From contig JAACWH010000037.1 in assembly GCA_009991425.1 (NCBI GenBank), positions 356 to 63,546 on the forward strand: 63,191 bases of DNA, written 5' to 3'. Below the pieces are notes generated by a model, which made no database searches, was not told the DNA's origin, and worked only from the letters and a program-made list of their open reading frames with translations. Source of the DNA: Leptospira sp. (GTDB lineage Bacteria > Spirochaetota > Leptospiria > Leptospirales > Leptospiraceae). Made by a program: the position numbers and the translations under genes. Within the stretch, counting starts at the first letter, position 1, and each line of letters begins with the position of its first letter. Below are positions 36,637 through 46,970 of this stretch, in pieces.

Positions 36637-37943
36637 AACCCATTTCCATTTTATCAATTCTAACTTTAATTTTTACAATCCAGTGCTCTAGTGCTGACAA
36701 TAAAGAACCAGATAAAGATGCCCCTGACTTTGAAATGCGCGCTCCCAATATTCGTATTGAAAGATTTAGCAATACTAAATTGATCCGTGCTGAAGGACCA
36801 GTCATTACAAACTGTGGCGGCAAAGAATGCTCTGGATCAGAGGTAGAAAGTCTAGGTATGGGTAAGATCAAATCTTTTCCTAAGCACGGCGAGTGGAAGG
36901 AATATCTCCAGTTCCAAGATGGTGGCGATCTGAAGAATCCCAAATACAAAAATGTTCTAGATCTAATGGGTCGTTATGAAAATGGCAAACGAGTCGGAAT
37001 TTGGAAAAGACCCGATCCTGAAACAGGCAAAACTATAACTGAAATCCCTTATGTTAATGGGAAGAGAGAAGGGATTGTAAAATCTTTTAGTGGAAGCACT
37101 GGTGAAATCCTAAGTGAAACATTTTGGAAAAATGATAAACAAGAAGGTCCCTTTTATCTCAAGTCAAGTAAAGATGGATATCTATTGGAAGAAGGAAGTT
37201 ACATTGATGGAAAGAAAAATGGTGAGTGGAAATACTACCATTATGGAAAAGGAACTATCAAACAAATATTACATTATAAAAACGATTTATTAGAAGGCGA
37301 AGAAATAAATTATTTCGATGATGGGAAATCCATTTCGTCTCAAGGAATGAATCGTGAAGATTCTAGAGTTGGTAATTGGAAGACTTATTATAAGGATGGC
37401 GCTCTTCAATCAGAAGGTAATTATGCTCCTCGTAAAGATGGAGTAGGTGATAGTAAATATGAACGTGTCGGAATCTGGAAAGAATACTACCCTAATGGAA
37501 AATTATTTGGAGAGGGCATGCGTAAGCATGTTCGTAAGGGGAATTGGTCTTTTTACTTTAATGACGGTCAACTTCGTTATAGGGGAGTTATGGCAAATGA
37601 AGTCATGCTTCAATCAGCTGAAATTTTTGAAAGATCAGGTAAAAAAATTGGAGAGGGGAAATTTTTCTTTTCCTTGGTAATGATAAATGATGAAACGGGA
37701 GATATCAAAGATAGTTACAAGCCAGATATCCCCTTCACATATTTCCACGATAATGGAAAGAAGAGATTGGATATAATTTCTTCAGAAAATGCAGTCGAAT
37801 ATGATGCAAGTGGTAAAGAAATTGGTCGAGGTGGTTCCGATGCCCAAGGTAGAAAGAGTGGATGCTGGAAGGAAAGCGGATCTGTGATGTTCTATATGTT
37901 AGGTAAGGCAAGACCAACTATGACTGCCAATGCTTGCAAATAA
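36633..37943 (+). CDS. MORN-repeat lipoprotein
   Basis: A 436-aa lipoprotein: signal peptide with lipobox FTIQCSS, then at least eight MORN/YwqK-like units of the type GxWKxYYxxGxLxxEGxY, for example GRYENGKRVGIWKRPDP, YIDGKKNGEWKYYHYG, EDSRVGNWKTYYKDGAL and YERVGIWKEYYPNGKL. Such repeats mediate protein or lipid contacts; in Leptospira they occur in large paralogous families. The lipidated N-terminus places it on the cell envelope. Function unknown. The ATGA overlap couples it to the preceding thioesterase gene. Confidence 0.83.
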   Translation: MKPISILSILTLIFTIQCSSADNKEPDKDAPDFEMRAPNIRIERFSNTKLIRAEGPVITNCGGKECSGSEVESLGMGKIKSFPKHGEWKEYLQFQDGGDLKNPKYKNVLDLMGRYENGKRVGIWKRPDPETGKTITEIPYVNGKREGIVKSFSGSTGEILSETFWKNDKQEGPFYLKSSKDGYLLEEGSYIDGKKNGEWKYYHYGKGTIKQILHYKNDLLEGEEINYFDDGKSISSQGMNREDSRVGNWKTYYKDGALQSEGNYAPRKDGVGDSKYERVGIWKEYYPNGKLFGEGMRKHVRKGNWSFYFNDGQLRYRGVMANEVMLQSAEIFERSGKKIGEGKFFFSLVMINDETGDIKDSYKPDIPFTYFHDNGKKRLDIISSENAVEYDASGKEIGRGGSDAQGRKSGCWKESGSVMFYMLGKARPTMTANACK

Positions 37944-37974
37944 AATATCTCGATAACTTAAGTCAATTTTTATT

Positions 37975-38964
37975 ATGGAAAATAAGCAAAATAATATACC
38001 TCAAGAGAAAATCCAGCATTTGCAGGAGACTCTTAAAAATACTAAATTAGAATTAGCAAAAGTTATAACAGGAATGGATAGTAGCATTGATGCCATTCTT
38101 CTAGCCTTACTTTCAAAAGGTCATGTGCTCTTGGAAGGAATGCCTGGCCTTGCCAAAACTCTTCTTGCCAAAACTTTTGCTGAAGTATTGGATTCTGATT
38201 TCCACAGAATCCAATTTACTCCTGACCTTTTGCCCGCAGACTTAACTGGCACTACAATTTTTAACCCCAAGACAGCAAGCTTCGATGTTCGAAAAGGACC
38301 TGTGTTTACTGGAATATTACTTGCAGATGAAATCAATCGAGCACCTGCAAAAGTACAATCCGCACTTTTACAATGCATGGAAGAAAGAATGGTTACTATT
38401 GGGGATGAAACTTTTCAGCTAGATCCCAACTTCTTTGTATTAGCAACTCAAAATCCCATAGACCAAGAAGGAACCTACCAGTTACCTGAAGCCCAAATGG
38501 ATCGTTTTATGCTTAAACTAAAAGTTGGGTACCCATTAGAAGAACAAGAACTTGGAATTTTGGAACAACATGGTAAATCCAATTCCAACAAGCTAAAGCC
38601 TATTATAAAAACCAAGGAAAGGAATCAGTTTTCTGAATTAGCTGAATCAGTATTCATAGATAATAAATTGAAAGAATATATCGTACGTATTGTCCGAGAA
38701 ACTCGCCCAGAAACAAGTTCTGTTCCTGACACAAAAACATTCATCCGGCATGGAGCAAGTCCTCGCGCTTCCCTTGCTCTCTTGAAAATTGCAAAAGCTA
38801 AAGCACTAACAGAAGGTAGGGATTTTGTTGTCCCAGAAGACATTCAAATATTTGCGAAAGAAATCCTAAGACATAGAATTTTACTTAGTTATGAAGCTCT
38901 TGCTGAAGATGTTTCCGTAGACAACCTGATTGAAGTTATACTGGAGACTTTGGGAGTTCCTTAA
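37975..38964 (+). CDS. moxR: MoxR-family AAA ATPase, first gene of the Bat operon
   Basis: A 329-aa chaperone-like ATPase. Walker A is LLEGMPGLAKTLLAK, Walker B ILLADEINRAPAKVQSALLQ, and sensor I VLATQNPIDQEGTYQLPEAQMDRF. MoxR ATPases assist maturation of partner proteins with VWA domains, here encoded by the following genes. DUF58, an extra membrane protein and BatA-D follow in the standard order. Only 31 nt separate it from the MORN gene, so the upstream promoter may be shared or lie in this short gap. Confidence 0.95.
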   Translation: MENKQNNIPQEKIQHLQETLKNTKLELAKVITGMDSSIDAILLALLSKGHVLLEGMPGLAKTLLAKTFAEVLDSDFHRIQFTPDLLPADLTGTTIFNPKTASFDVRKGPVFTGILLADEINRAPAKVQSALLQCMEERMVTIGDETFQLDPNFFVLATQNPIDQEGTYQLPEAQMDRFMLKLKVGYPLEEQELGILEQHGKSNSNKLKPIIKTKERNQFSELAESVFIDNKLKEYIVRIVRETRPETSSVPDTKTFIRHGASPRASLALLKIAKAKALTEGRDFVVPEDIQIFAKEILRHRILLSYEALAEDVSVDNLIEVILETLGVP

Positions 38965-39804
38965 TTGCAACTTTTAAATGCAAACTTATTCCGACTTGCT
39001 CATGAACTAGAAATTAGAACAAGGAAGCGGATGGATGGTAGAAGTTTAGGGGAAAGCTTTCTCCATGGTAAGGGAAGGGGCATGGAATTCCGTGATGTAA
39101 GACCATACCTAAGTGGAGATGATATCCGATTGATAGATTGGAATGTATCTTCTCGGACTGGTGAAATCCATGTTAAAGAATTTTTCTTAGAGCGAGACAT
39201 ACCAGTTTTAATTTTTTTAGATATTTCTTATTCTATGCTAAGCAATGAAAAGAAAAAAGATGCTGGCTTTCAGTTAGCAATCTTTCTTTCCTATATTCAT
39301 TTTTTATCGCATAACAAGGCTCAAATAATTTGCTATGCAGATAAACTTCATACAGGCTTTTCTCCCATTTCATCAATTTCGAAACTTTGGAAATCCGCTA
39401 AAAAGTTACAAGACGTTATTGAATCCGCCAAAATCTCTAAACCTGGAACGAATCATAATCTTCCTTACCAATTTTTACAAGAAAAAACTCAATTGAGATC
39501 TCTTGTTTATTGGATCAGTGATTTTACTGTTCTTCATAAAAACGAATGGAAATCCATTCATAAGAAACATGATATCCATGCCTGTGTCTTGGATTCTGGT
39601 TTAGAAGCTTTCCATAATTCTAAATTAAAATCCTTTTTCTTTTCTGAGCCTTCTGAATCATCTCAACTGGCAACAATTTATCAACCAACACATGTGCAAG
39701 ATAGAGAGAATTTAAAATATAATTTTCAAAAAAACCTAACTTACTTTCAGGTCAATGAGGACTTAGCCAAACAAATACTTGTTTCCTTCGGAGATGCAAT
39801 TTGA
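38965..39804 (+). CDS. DUF58 domain protein
   Basis: A 279-aa protein with the DUF58 signature: GKGRGMEFRDVRPYLSGDDIRLIDWNVSSRTGEIHVKEF, with VFLDIS (here LIFLDISYSML) following, a VWA-like first strand and metal site. DUF58 proteins go with MoxR ATPases and probably act as adaptor or substrate. The start is TTG directly after the moxR stop (38962-38964), so it is translated by re-initiation. The TTGA overlap at the end couples it to the next gene. Confidence 0.9.
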   Translation: MQLLNANLFRLAHELEIRTRKRMDGRSLGESFLHGKGRGMEFRDVRPYLSGDDIRLIDWNVSSRTGEIHVKEFFLERDIPVLIFLDISYSMLSNEKKKDAGFQLAIFLSYIHFLSHNKAQIICYADKLHTGFSPISSISKLWKSAKKLQDVIESAKISKPGTNHNLPYQFLQEKTQLRSLVYWISDFTVLHKNEWKSIHKKHDIHACVLDSGLEAFHNSKLKSFFFSEPSESSQLATIYQPTHVQDRENLKYNFQKNLTYFQVNEDLAKQILVSFGDAI

Positions 39805-40796
39805 ATTTTTATCTAAGAAAATTTCTATTGGTATTTTTAAAACCTACATTTTTGGTTCTGCTATTAAAATTCTCTTTAGTATTTATTTTATTTTTTATTC
39901 CCACTCATGATATCAATGCACAACCAACTGAGCAAGTAAGCAAAGAAGAGTGTAAAGTTTATGAAATATTTCAATACAAGATTACCTGGCAAGATGATTA
40001 CACTGTGGATCTGCCTACTGAAGGAGATATACTCTCTGAAGAATTAGAACTTGTTATAGGTGAAGTTCTCAAAATTGACAAGAGTGAAAAGCAAGCTACC
40101 ATTGATTTTCGAATTTTTAAAGCAGGTGAATTTCAAATTCCTGTTCAATGGAAACAAGAAGAATCAACTGAGGTGATTCAAAGTAAAATAAAGGTAAATG
40201 TACTTTCAACTATTTCTGAATCTGATTCAGAAGGATCCTCAGATTACCAAGAGCCTATATCATTTGGAAATTTTTTGTGGTATCGATTGATTATCATAAT
40301 TACTTTTGCCCTAATTTTAATTTATGGACTTTATATAATTTATCAAAAATACCAATCCCGTCCTTTAGATGCTATACTTGAAGAAGTTACAATCGTTCCC
40401 CTTGATGATATTCTAGAGGCAAAATTTCATAAACTGATTGATCAAAATAACCTAACGAAGAAAGAATTTGCATACTTTATGACAGAGTTAATTCAATCAA
40501 AAATCCCTAAAGCGGATAAGCAAATTATTCATACATCTAAGACTGAGAATTTAAAATCGCATGAAAGCAAGCTCCAAGATTCCAATTCGAAAATCATAAC
40601 CGATTCAGATCTCCTAGAAAAAATTTACAAATCCTATCCCATTTCCACGGATGACCTTCGTAAAATGAAAGTCTTTTTCCTTTTTGCTAAATATTCCAAT
40701 ACAAATGAGACAATTTCGAAAGATGAGGCGAAATCTATGTATGATGAATGGCAAAGAATCATGCATACAATCCAACATGGTAAAATGGATGCTTGA
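39801..40796 (+). CDS. Two-helix membrane protein of the Bat operon
   Basis: A 331-aa protein with an N-terminal hydrophobic segment (about 8-33), a periplasmic part with beta strands (about 55-130), a second hydrophobic helix (about 163-184) and a cytoplasmic C-terminal part rich in helices. This is the layout of the DUF4381/BatE-like proteins found between DUF58 and batA in MoxR operons. No enzyme motif is visible. The start is TTG in TTGA overlapping the DUF58 stop. The 3' end overlaps the batA start. Confidence 0.7.
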   Translation: MNFYLRKFLLVFLKPTFLVLLLKFSLVFILFFIPTHDINAQPTEQVSKEECKVYEIFQYKITWQDDYTVDLPTEGDILSEELELVIGEVLKIDKSEKQATIDFRIFKAGEFQIPVQWKQEESTEVIQSKIKVNVLSTISESDSEGSSDYQEPISFGNFLWYRLIIIITFALILIYGLYIIYQKYQSRPLDAILEEVTIVPLDDILEAKFHKLIDQNNLTKKEFAYFMTELIQSKIPKADKQIIHTSKTENLKSHESKLQDSNSKIITDSDLLEKIYKSYPISTDDLRKMKVFFLFAKYSNTNETISKDEAKSMYDEWQRIMHTIQHGKMDA

Positions 40797-41748
40797 ATTT
40801 CAAAGACCTTGGTTGTTGTTTGCTTTCTTGCCATTGATAGGAATTTTGATTTTTCATTTTAGAAACCTAATTCTAAAAAATAAAAGCTTTCCTAAACTTA
40901 GAATAAATGATGATCACTTAACAAAGAAAAATAATCAATTCATTTCACTAGGGATTTTCTCAGAATTATTTCCTTATATAAGATTTATAAGTTTAGGATT
41001 TCTCATTTTAGCCGCAGCAGGTCCAGGTACTAAAAGAAATTTCTTGCCTGATGAAAAATTAGGAATTAATATTATGTTTGCTCTAGATATTTCAGGTTCT
41101 ATGGTTAACTCTAGAGATTTTTTACCAAGAAATCGTCTTGAAGTATCCATCAATTTATTAAAGGAATTCATTCTTAAAAGAGTGTCGGATCGTTTGGGAT
41201 TAGTAGTTTTTGCGGGAGCAGCTTATCTCCAGTCTCCTTTGACCAATGACAGAGTTGCCTTAAGTGAAATATTAGAATCAATTGATACGGAAACTATTGA
41301 GGAACAGGGAACAGCGGTAGGAGATGCAATTCTTCTTTCAACCTTTCGCTTAAAGTCAGCCCCTACTAAAACCAAAATTATTATCCTCCTTACAGATGGA
41401 GTGTCCAATACCGGTCGCATCGATCCAGAAACTTCAGCTGAAACAGCTAAGGCTTTTGGTATTAAAATATATACGATTGGAATTGGAAGAGAAAATGAGG
41501 AGTACGAAGTGAACTTTTCTTCTCTGCAAAATATTTCTGATTCTACCAAAGGTAAATTTTATAGAGCCGAAAATGCTAGTGAATTAGGCGAGGTCTTGAA
41601 TGAAATAGATTTATTAGAAAAAGATACTTTAGCCGCCAAACCTAAGCAGATAGTTGAGACAGACTTTTTATGGTATTTAAATATTGCTTTAGGATTGATG
41701 CTCATCGATTTATTAGGGAGAAGTTTAATCTTTAAATTCTATGCTTAG
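40789..41748 (+). CDS. batA: BatA, von Willebrand A membrane protein
   Basis: A 319-aa protein. The first helix (PWLLFAFLPLIGILIFHF), a second hydrophobic segment near residue 60, the VWA domain (MIDAS loop FALDISGSMVNS, i.e. DxSxS, then TDGVSNTG) and a C-terminal helix (IALGLMLIDLLG) form the BatA layout. BatA and BatB act in the periplasm or inner membrane and affect oxidative stress tolerance in Leptospira biflexa and aerotolerance in Bacteroides. The start is ATG 40789 or 40777; both overlap the previous gene's stop. The ATG at 40684 is too far inside that gene. Confidence 0.9.
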   Translation: MLEFQRPWLLFAFLPLIGILIFHFRNLILKNKSFPKLRINDDHLTKKNNQFISLGIFSELFPYIRFISLGFLILAAAGPGTKRNFLPDEKLGINIMFALDISGSMVNSRDFLPRNRLEVSINLLKEFILKRVSDRLGLVVFAGAAYLQSPLTNDRVALSEILESIDTETIEEQGTAVGDAILLSTFRLKSAPTKTKIIILLTDGVSNTGRIDPETSAETAKAFGIKIYTIGIGRENEEYEVNFSSLQNISDSTKGKFYRAENASELGEVLNEIDLLEKDTLAAKPKQIVETDFLWYLNIALGLMLIDLLGRSLIFKFYA

Positions 41749-42757
41749 CGAATCTATTCCATATATTTTGTTTTTAGTTTTTTTTATTTATTTTGGATAT
41801 AGAGTATTCTATATTATTCAATTAAAAAAATTTAAGAAAAGTAATTCCGTGGATGCTTTAAAAATTTCAGCTGCTAATCCAAATTTCCTAATCTTACGTA
41901 TTATCATTTACTTTATTACCATCATACTTTCCTTCTTTGCATATTTTTACCCTCTAACAGAAGATATAGAACTTCCAAATGAAGGTAGCGGGGTTGACAT
42001 CTTATTTATAGTCGACACTTCATTATCGATGAATGCAATAGATGTTCCTGGAGGAAGATTAAATCGTTTTAAACAAATTATCTTGCCTATGCTTTCGGAA
42101 TTAGAAGGGAATCGTCTTGGTATTTTAGTATATGCAGGCTCTCCCTTTCTCTATTGTCCATTGACTTCTGATTTAGAAGCATTCTCTGATTTTGTCAAAG
42201 GATTGGATACTGATATGGTGGGAGACAAGGGAACTGATATAGGCAAAGTATTGAATAAGGCTGAATCGATTTTACATTCCACTAAAATCCTAAGACATAG
42301 AATTGTAGTATTAGTTTCAGACGGTGAAGACCATGAAAATGAATCCATTCCGGATCTTGAAGAAAAATTAATCATCTGGGGTATAGGTAGTAAGGAAGGT
42401 TCTCCAATTTATTATAAAGAAGGGGACTCATCTACATCTGGTTATGTGACAATCAATGGAACCTTATCTCCCAGTAGTTCAGGTGAAGAAATAGTTATAT
42501 CTAATGCCAATCCAGAATTTCTGAAAGGGATTGCCTCACAAAACAATGGAATCTACCATGATCTTACTCAAAATGCAAGTACCGCATTTAATTTAGTCGA
42601 TTTAGCAAAATCTATGGACAAAAATAAAATTTTAGACCGCTCAACTTTTTTAAGATTTCAAAAGTCTTACTATTTTTTATTACCGATGATCCTTCTTCTT
42701 TTCCTTGATGTTTTTCTAATTGAGTTTCTTCTATATAAAAAAGGGAGGTCTAACTAA
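41741..42757 (+). CDS. batB: BatB, von Willebrand A membrane protein
   Basis: A 338-aa VWA protein. Two N-terminal helices (about 5-26 and 49-68), MIDAS loop FIVDTSLSMNAIDV (DTSLS), SDGEDHENES, and a C-terminal helix just before KKGRSN. The second half contains the IWGIGSKEGSPIYYKEG segment typical of BatB. It overlaps batA (ATG CTTAG). BatB is the proposed partner of BatA. A separate TPR gene (batC) follows after 9 nt, so batB and batC are not fused here. Confidence 0.9.
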   Translation: MLSESIPYILFLVFFIYFGYRVFYIIQLKKFKKSNSVDALKISAANPNFLILRIIIYFITIILSFFAYFYPLTEDIELPNEGSGVDILFIVDTSLSMNAIDVPGGRLNRFKQIILPMLSELEGNRLGILVYAGSPFLYCPLTSDLEAFSDFVKGLDTDMVGDKGTDIGKVLNKAESILHSTKILRHRIVVLVSDGEDHENESIPDLEEKLIIWGIGSKEGSPIYYKEGDSSTSGYVTINGTLSPSSSGEEIVISNANPEFLKGIASQNNGIYHDLTQNASTAFNLVDLAKSMDKNKILDRSTFLRFQKSYYFLLPMILLLFLDVFLIEFLLYKKGRSN

Positions 42758-42766
42758 TACAAGAAA

Positions 42767-43510
42767 ATGCAAATTTATAATACTAAAATTCTTTGGACTG
42801 TAATTATCTTTATCAGTATTCCTAATATTTATGGAAAAATATTTGCAGAATCTTTTTTTAATCCAGGCGGTGAAATCGTTAAAGAAGGAATCGATTCATT
42901 TAAGAACCAAGAATACAAACAGTCATTAGATACATTTCAAAGAGCGGAGGAAGAATTGGGAAATGACCCGAGACTGGAGTTCAACAAGGGAACATCCATT
43001 GCTAAATCGGGAGATCCTTTGCGAGCAATTCCCCATTTCGAGAAAGCTTTAGATTCTCAGGATTCTTCCTTACGTTCAAAATCCTATTTTAATATGGGCA
43101 AGGCTTATGAATCCGCGCAAGACAAAAAGAAAGCAATAGAATCTTACAGAAAGGCTATCCAAGAAGATCCCAATTACGCGGCTGCCAAGAAAAACTTAGA
43201 GTTATTGTACAATCCCTCGCAGAACAAAAACCAGCCTCAAGCTTCTAAGGACAGCAATTCAAATTCAGAAAAATCAGATAATTCACAAAATCCTTTCTCA
43301 CCTAATAATAAATCGAATACTCAATCCCAAAAGAATGACGATCCGAAGAATCAGTCAAAGGAAAACGAGGAATCGGGGGAAGCACAAAACTCTCCAAATG
43401 CTTTATCCAAAGAAGAAGCAGAAAGACTTATGGAATCATTAAATGCTGACAGAATCCAAAGAAAAAATTCCAAAACCATAACGCCATTTAGACGAGATAA
43501 ATTTTGGTAA
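42767..43510 (+). CDS. batC: BatC, TPR periplasmic protein
   Basis: A 247-aa protein with a signal sequence (MQIYNTKILWTVIIFISIPNIYG) and tetratricopeptide repeats at about 40-150 (YKQSLDTFQRAEEELG; PLRAIPHFEKALDS; AIESYRKAIQEDPNYAAAKKNLELLY). A long Ser/Asn/Lys/Glu-rich tail follows (about 155-220), then a basic C-terminus. It probably scaffolds the Bat proteins. The only SD-like AGGGAGG is 19 nt upstream of the ATG, an unusually long spacing. It is separated from batD by one nucleotide. Confidence 0.85.
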   Translation: MQIYNTKILWTVIIFISIPNIYGKIFAESFFNPGGEIVKEGIDSFKNQEYKQSLDTFQRAEEELGNDPRLEFNKGTSIAKSGDPLRAIPHFEKALDSQDSSLRSKSYFNMGKAYESAQDKKKAIESYRKAIQEDPNYAAAKKNLELLYNPSQNKNQPQASKDSNSNSEKSDNSQNPFSPNNKSNTQSQKNDDPKNQSKENEESGEAQNSPNALSKEEAERLMESLNADRIQRKNSKTITPFRRDKFW

Positions 43511-43511
43511 G

Positions 43512-45134
43512 ATGCTACGCGATTTTTTTTTTATAATATTTATTCTTACACTTTTTCCTTCAGCTATAATTGCTGACCCCATAGAGTTTAGAATTTCCTC
43601 TGTTGAGGTAGGAATCAATGAGCCACTCATCATAGAAGCTATATCTAATTCAGGGGCAGTTCCTAAACCTGTTCGAAAAAAATTCGAACTAGGGAAGGTA
43701 ATAGCTATTTATACAGGAATCCAAACTGAAACTAAGATTATTAATTTTAAGACAAGCTCTTCTACCATTTTAAGATTTACTATTCAACATTCACAACCAG
43801 GTGTTTATTCGGTTCCACCCATCCAAGTGGAAGAAAATGGACAGGTTTATCAAATTCCAAACCAGAAGTTTACTGTAACTAAGAAACAATACCAACCGCC
43901 TTCCAATCTTTTGAATCGATTTTTCTCAGGGAATGAGTCTGACTTGACAAGTGGATTAGATACGGAATCTTCCCTTGTAAAATTCCATACAAGTAAATCT
44001 CAAATCTATCTTGGTGAACCTATAATTGGATATTTTGTTTTTTATAATAAAAAGATTCGTAAGCCTTTTTTTGAGAGAAACCCAAATGAATCGATTTCCT
44101 TTCCCTTCTTTACATCCACTCTTCTTTCTGGTGTAAAAATAAATTACCCTGAACAAGTAGAGTTAGACATCAATGGAAAAACAGACAAATATTTTACGAA
44201 TCCTTACAACCGAGAAATATTCGCTTTAACTCCCATTAAAGTAGGGAATTTCAAAATAGGGAAAACGAAATTCGATTTCACAAATTCACAAAGAATACAT
44301 TTTTACACGCACACGATTGATTCAACTCCCAAAGATATCGAAGTCAAACCTCTGCCCAAAGGTGCACCAAAATCTTTTACAGGTGAGGTAGGTGAATATG
44401 ATATGCAAGTCAATTTATCCAAAGAAGAAATTGTTCAGGGAAATCCTTGGAGCTTTAGTATTGAAGTTAAAGGAGTTGGACTTTGCAATAACTTTAAAGA
44501 TCCTATTCTCAAAGCATTGCCTAAGAACTTTCCAGGCAAAATCGAACTGCTCGGAAGTAAAAGAAACCAAAAATTTACAGAAATTGGAAACCAAGAATAT
44601 GGATTTCAGTGTTCAATTTATTTTGACTATTCCTTATTTTTAGAATCTGATACTTCTGCATTTCCCATTGAAATTTCTTTCTTCAATGCTCGTAAGTCTA
44701 GCTATGAAACAATAAGAAAGGAAATCCCTGATCTTCACATAAATAAATTCTCCACTAATGGCTCACTTCAATCCGAACAAGATGTCTATGATTTTTCTGA
44801 TCAGAAAGCCAATTCAAAATTAAGAATTTACCTTATTCTGTTTTTCACAGCATTCTCGTTAGGATTGGTTTACTATTTTGTAAAAAAATTCAAATTCTCT
44901 CATTCTCAAAACCAAAATCAGTATTTACTAAGAATACAAAATATCGCTGGTCAGAAAACTGGAATATTATTAGAGAAAATTCTACTCGAGCGCGGATTCT
45001 CAGTTGATGAGGCAAAGTTTTGGGTGGAACTTAGAAAAAAATATGTTGGCGAAAAATTCACAAATATTTTTTCCATACTAGAAACTAGAGAAAAAGAATT
45101 ACTATCTAAATACATAGAAGGAGATTTAAAATGA
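43512..45134 (+). CDS. batD: BatD-like membrane protein
   Basis: A 540-aa protein with an N-terminal signal or anchor ([20 protein letters not shown]), a long beta-rich periplasmic part with two or more Ig-like segments ([21 protein letters not shown] at the start; [28 protein letters not shown] in the middle), and a single helix near residue 440 ([19 protein letters not shown]), then a short cytoplasmic tail. That is the BatD layout. It starts one nucleotide after the batC stop and ends in an ATGA overlap with htpG. Confidence 0.9.
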   Translation: MLRDFFFIIFILTLFPSAIIADPIEFRISSVEVGINEPLIIEAISNSGAVPKPVRKKFELGKVIAIYTGIQTETKIINFKTSSSTILRFTIQHSQPGVYSVPPIQVEENGQVYQIPNQKFTVTKKQYQPPSNLLNRFFSGNESDLTSGLDTESSLVKFHTSKSQIYLGEPIIGYFVFYNKKIRKPFFERNPNESISFPFFTSTLLSGVKINYPEQVELDINGKTDKYFTNPYNREIFALTPIKVGNFKIGKTKFDFTNSQRIHFYTHTIDSTPKDIEVKPLPKGAPKSFTGEVGEYDMQVNLSKEEIVQGNPWSFSIEVKGVGLCNNFKDPILKALPKNFPGKIELLGSKRNQKFTEIGNQEYGFQCSIYFDYSLFLESDTSAFPIEISFFNARKSSYETIRKEIPDLHINKFSTNGSLQSEQDVYDFSDQKANSKLRIYLILFFTAFSLGLVYYFVKKFKFSHSQNQNQYLLRIQNIAGQKTGILLEKILLERGFSVDEAKFWVELRKKYVGEKFTNIFSILETREKELLSKYIEGDLK

Positions 45135-46969
45135 GCACTGCAGAAAAAGGAAAAATATCAGTAGATACGGAAAATATATTTCCTATCATCAAGAAGTGGT
45201 TGTATTCTGAAAAAGATATTTTCATCAGAGAGCTTGTATCCAATGCCTGTGATGCAATTGCAAAACTAAAGAAAATTTCATTATCAGAAGAATTCGAAGG
45301 CGGAACAGATTACAAAGTGGATTTGAGTTTCGACCAAAAGGAAAGAACTCTTATTATTGCAGACAATGGTTTGGGTATGACTGAGGATGAAATCAAAAAA
45401 TACATCAATCAAATTGCTTTCTCAGGAGCAACTGAGTTCGCAAAAAAGTATTCATCCGAAGAAAATAAAGCAGAGATCATCGGACATTTTGGTTTAGGTT
45501 TTTATTCATCCTTTATGGTTTCTAAAAAAGTAGAAATCATTACAAAGTCTTATAAAAAAGATTCGAAAGCTGTTCATTGGATTTCTGAATCAGGAACTGA
45601 TTTTTCGATTGCAACTTCTGATAAGGCTGATCGAGGAACAACGATTATCTTACATTTAGATGAGGATTCTGGAGAATATTTAGACAAATGGAAGCTTAAA
45701 GAACTGATCAAAAAATACTGTGACTTTCTTCCTGTTCCCATCCATGTAGAAACCGAGGCTGCAAATAAAATGCGACCTCTTTGGTCAGAATCACCTTCTT
45801 CGGTAAAAGATGAGGACTATAAAGAGTTTTACAATTATTTATTTCCATTTACATCTGAGCCATTATTCCACATTCATTTGAATGTCGACTATCCATTCCG
45901 CTTACAAGGGATTTTGTATTTCCCGAAGATTACTCATGAATTAGAGGCATCCAAGAATGGTGTCAAATTGTACTGCAATCATGTATTTGTTTCTGATGAA
46001 GCAAATGAATTGATTCCACAGTTTCTAACAATACTGAAAGGAACTATTGATATTCCAGACCTTCCACTGAACGTTTCTAGATCTTATCTTCAAAATGATC
46101 CATTGGTTAAGAAAATTTCTTCCCATATTATTAAGAAAATTGGGGATAAATTGATAGAAGACTTTAAGAAAGATCGCGAGAAGTTTGAAAAAAATTGGCA
46201 CGATATTTCTATTTTTGTTAAATATGGTTCGATGATGGAAGAGAAGTTCTATGATTCTATCAAAGATGCACTTCTATTCAAATCCTCAGATGATAAGTAT
46301 ACAACACTGAGTGAGTATTGGGAAAGAAACCAAGAAAAAAATAACAAGAAAATCTTCTATGCCAATGAAACTGAGAAGAATTCAGTATACATGGATTTAT
46401 TAAAATCCCAAGGCTTGGAAGCTGTGATGGTGGATTCTAGAATTGATTCTCATTTCATCCAGTTTGTGGAAGGTAAGAATCCTGACTGGAAATTCCAAAG
46501 AGTAGATTCTGAGTTAGCTGATCAAATCGTTGATAAGGATGAAAGTCCTGGAGTGGTTGATCAGAATAATAAGACAGAATCCGATCGAATCAAAGATTTT
46601 TTCGAGAAAGCAATTGGAAGAGAAGGGCTTGAGATAAAAGTAAGTTCTTTGAAAAGCCAAGAAGTACCAGCTGTAATTCTTTTACCGGAATATATTAGAA
46701 GAATGTCAGAGATGAATACTTCTATGAATACAGAGATGGCAGGTGGTTTGTTAAAAAATCATACGCTTACAATAAATTCTAGCTCTTCCTTAGTGAAAAA
46801 TGCATTGAAGTCTTTCGAAGGAGTGAATCCAAGTAAAGGTGAATCAATTGCAAAGCATATCTACGATCTAGCATTGCTTTCATCAAAGGTGATGTCGGAC
46901 CAAGAAATGGGAGATTTCACAAGAAGAACTGTAAAATTACTTGAGGAATTAACAAACCTTAGCAAGTAA
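45131..46969 (+). CDS. htpG: Molecular chaperone HtpG (Hsp90)
   Basis: A 612-aa GHKL chaperone. The N-terminal ATPase has [32 protein letters not shown] and [21 protein letters not shown]; the middle domain has [22 protein letters not shown] and the C-terminal dimerisation part ends [22 protein letters not shown]. It folds or holds client proteins using ATP. It overlaps batD by ATGA, so Bat proteins and Hsp90 are made together. It ends 1 nt before the convergent membrane-protein gene. Confidence 0.97.
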   Translation: MSTAEKGKISVDTENIFPIIKKWLYSEKDIFIRELVSNACDAIAKLKKISLSEEFEGGTDYKVDLSFDQKERTLIIADNGLGMTEDEIKKYINQIAFSGATEFAKKYSSEENKAEIIGHFGLGFYSSFMVSKKVEIITKSYKKDSKAVHWISESGTDFSIATSDKADRGTTIILHLDEDSGEYLDKWKLKELIKKYCDFLPVPIHVETEAANKMRPLWSESPSSVKDEDYKEFYNYLFPFTSEPLFHIHLNVDYPFRLQGILYFPKITHELEASKNGVKLYCNHVFVSDEANELIPQFLTILKGTIDIPDLPLNVSRSYLQNDPLVKKISSHIIKKIGDKLIEDFKKDREKFEKNWHDISIFVKYGSMMEEKFYDSIKDALLFKSSDDKYTTLSEYWERNQEKNNKKIFYANETEKNSVYMDLLKSQGLEAVMVDSRIDSHFIQFVEGKNPDWKFQRVDSELADQIVDKDESPGVVDQNNKTESDRIKDFFEKAIGREGLEIKVSSLKSQEVPAVILLPEYIRRMSEMNTSMNTEMAGGLLKNHTLTINSSSSLVKNALKSFEGVNPSKGESIAKHIYDLALLSSKVMSDQEMGDFTRRTVKLLEELTNLSK

Positions 46970-46970
46970 A

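Noticed and set aside
36633..37943. YwqK-type antitoxin role for the MORN-repeat protein
   Set aside because: It is a lipoprotein with a signal peptide and has no adjoining toxin gene, so only the repeat type is shared.
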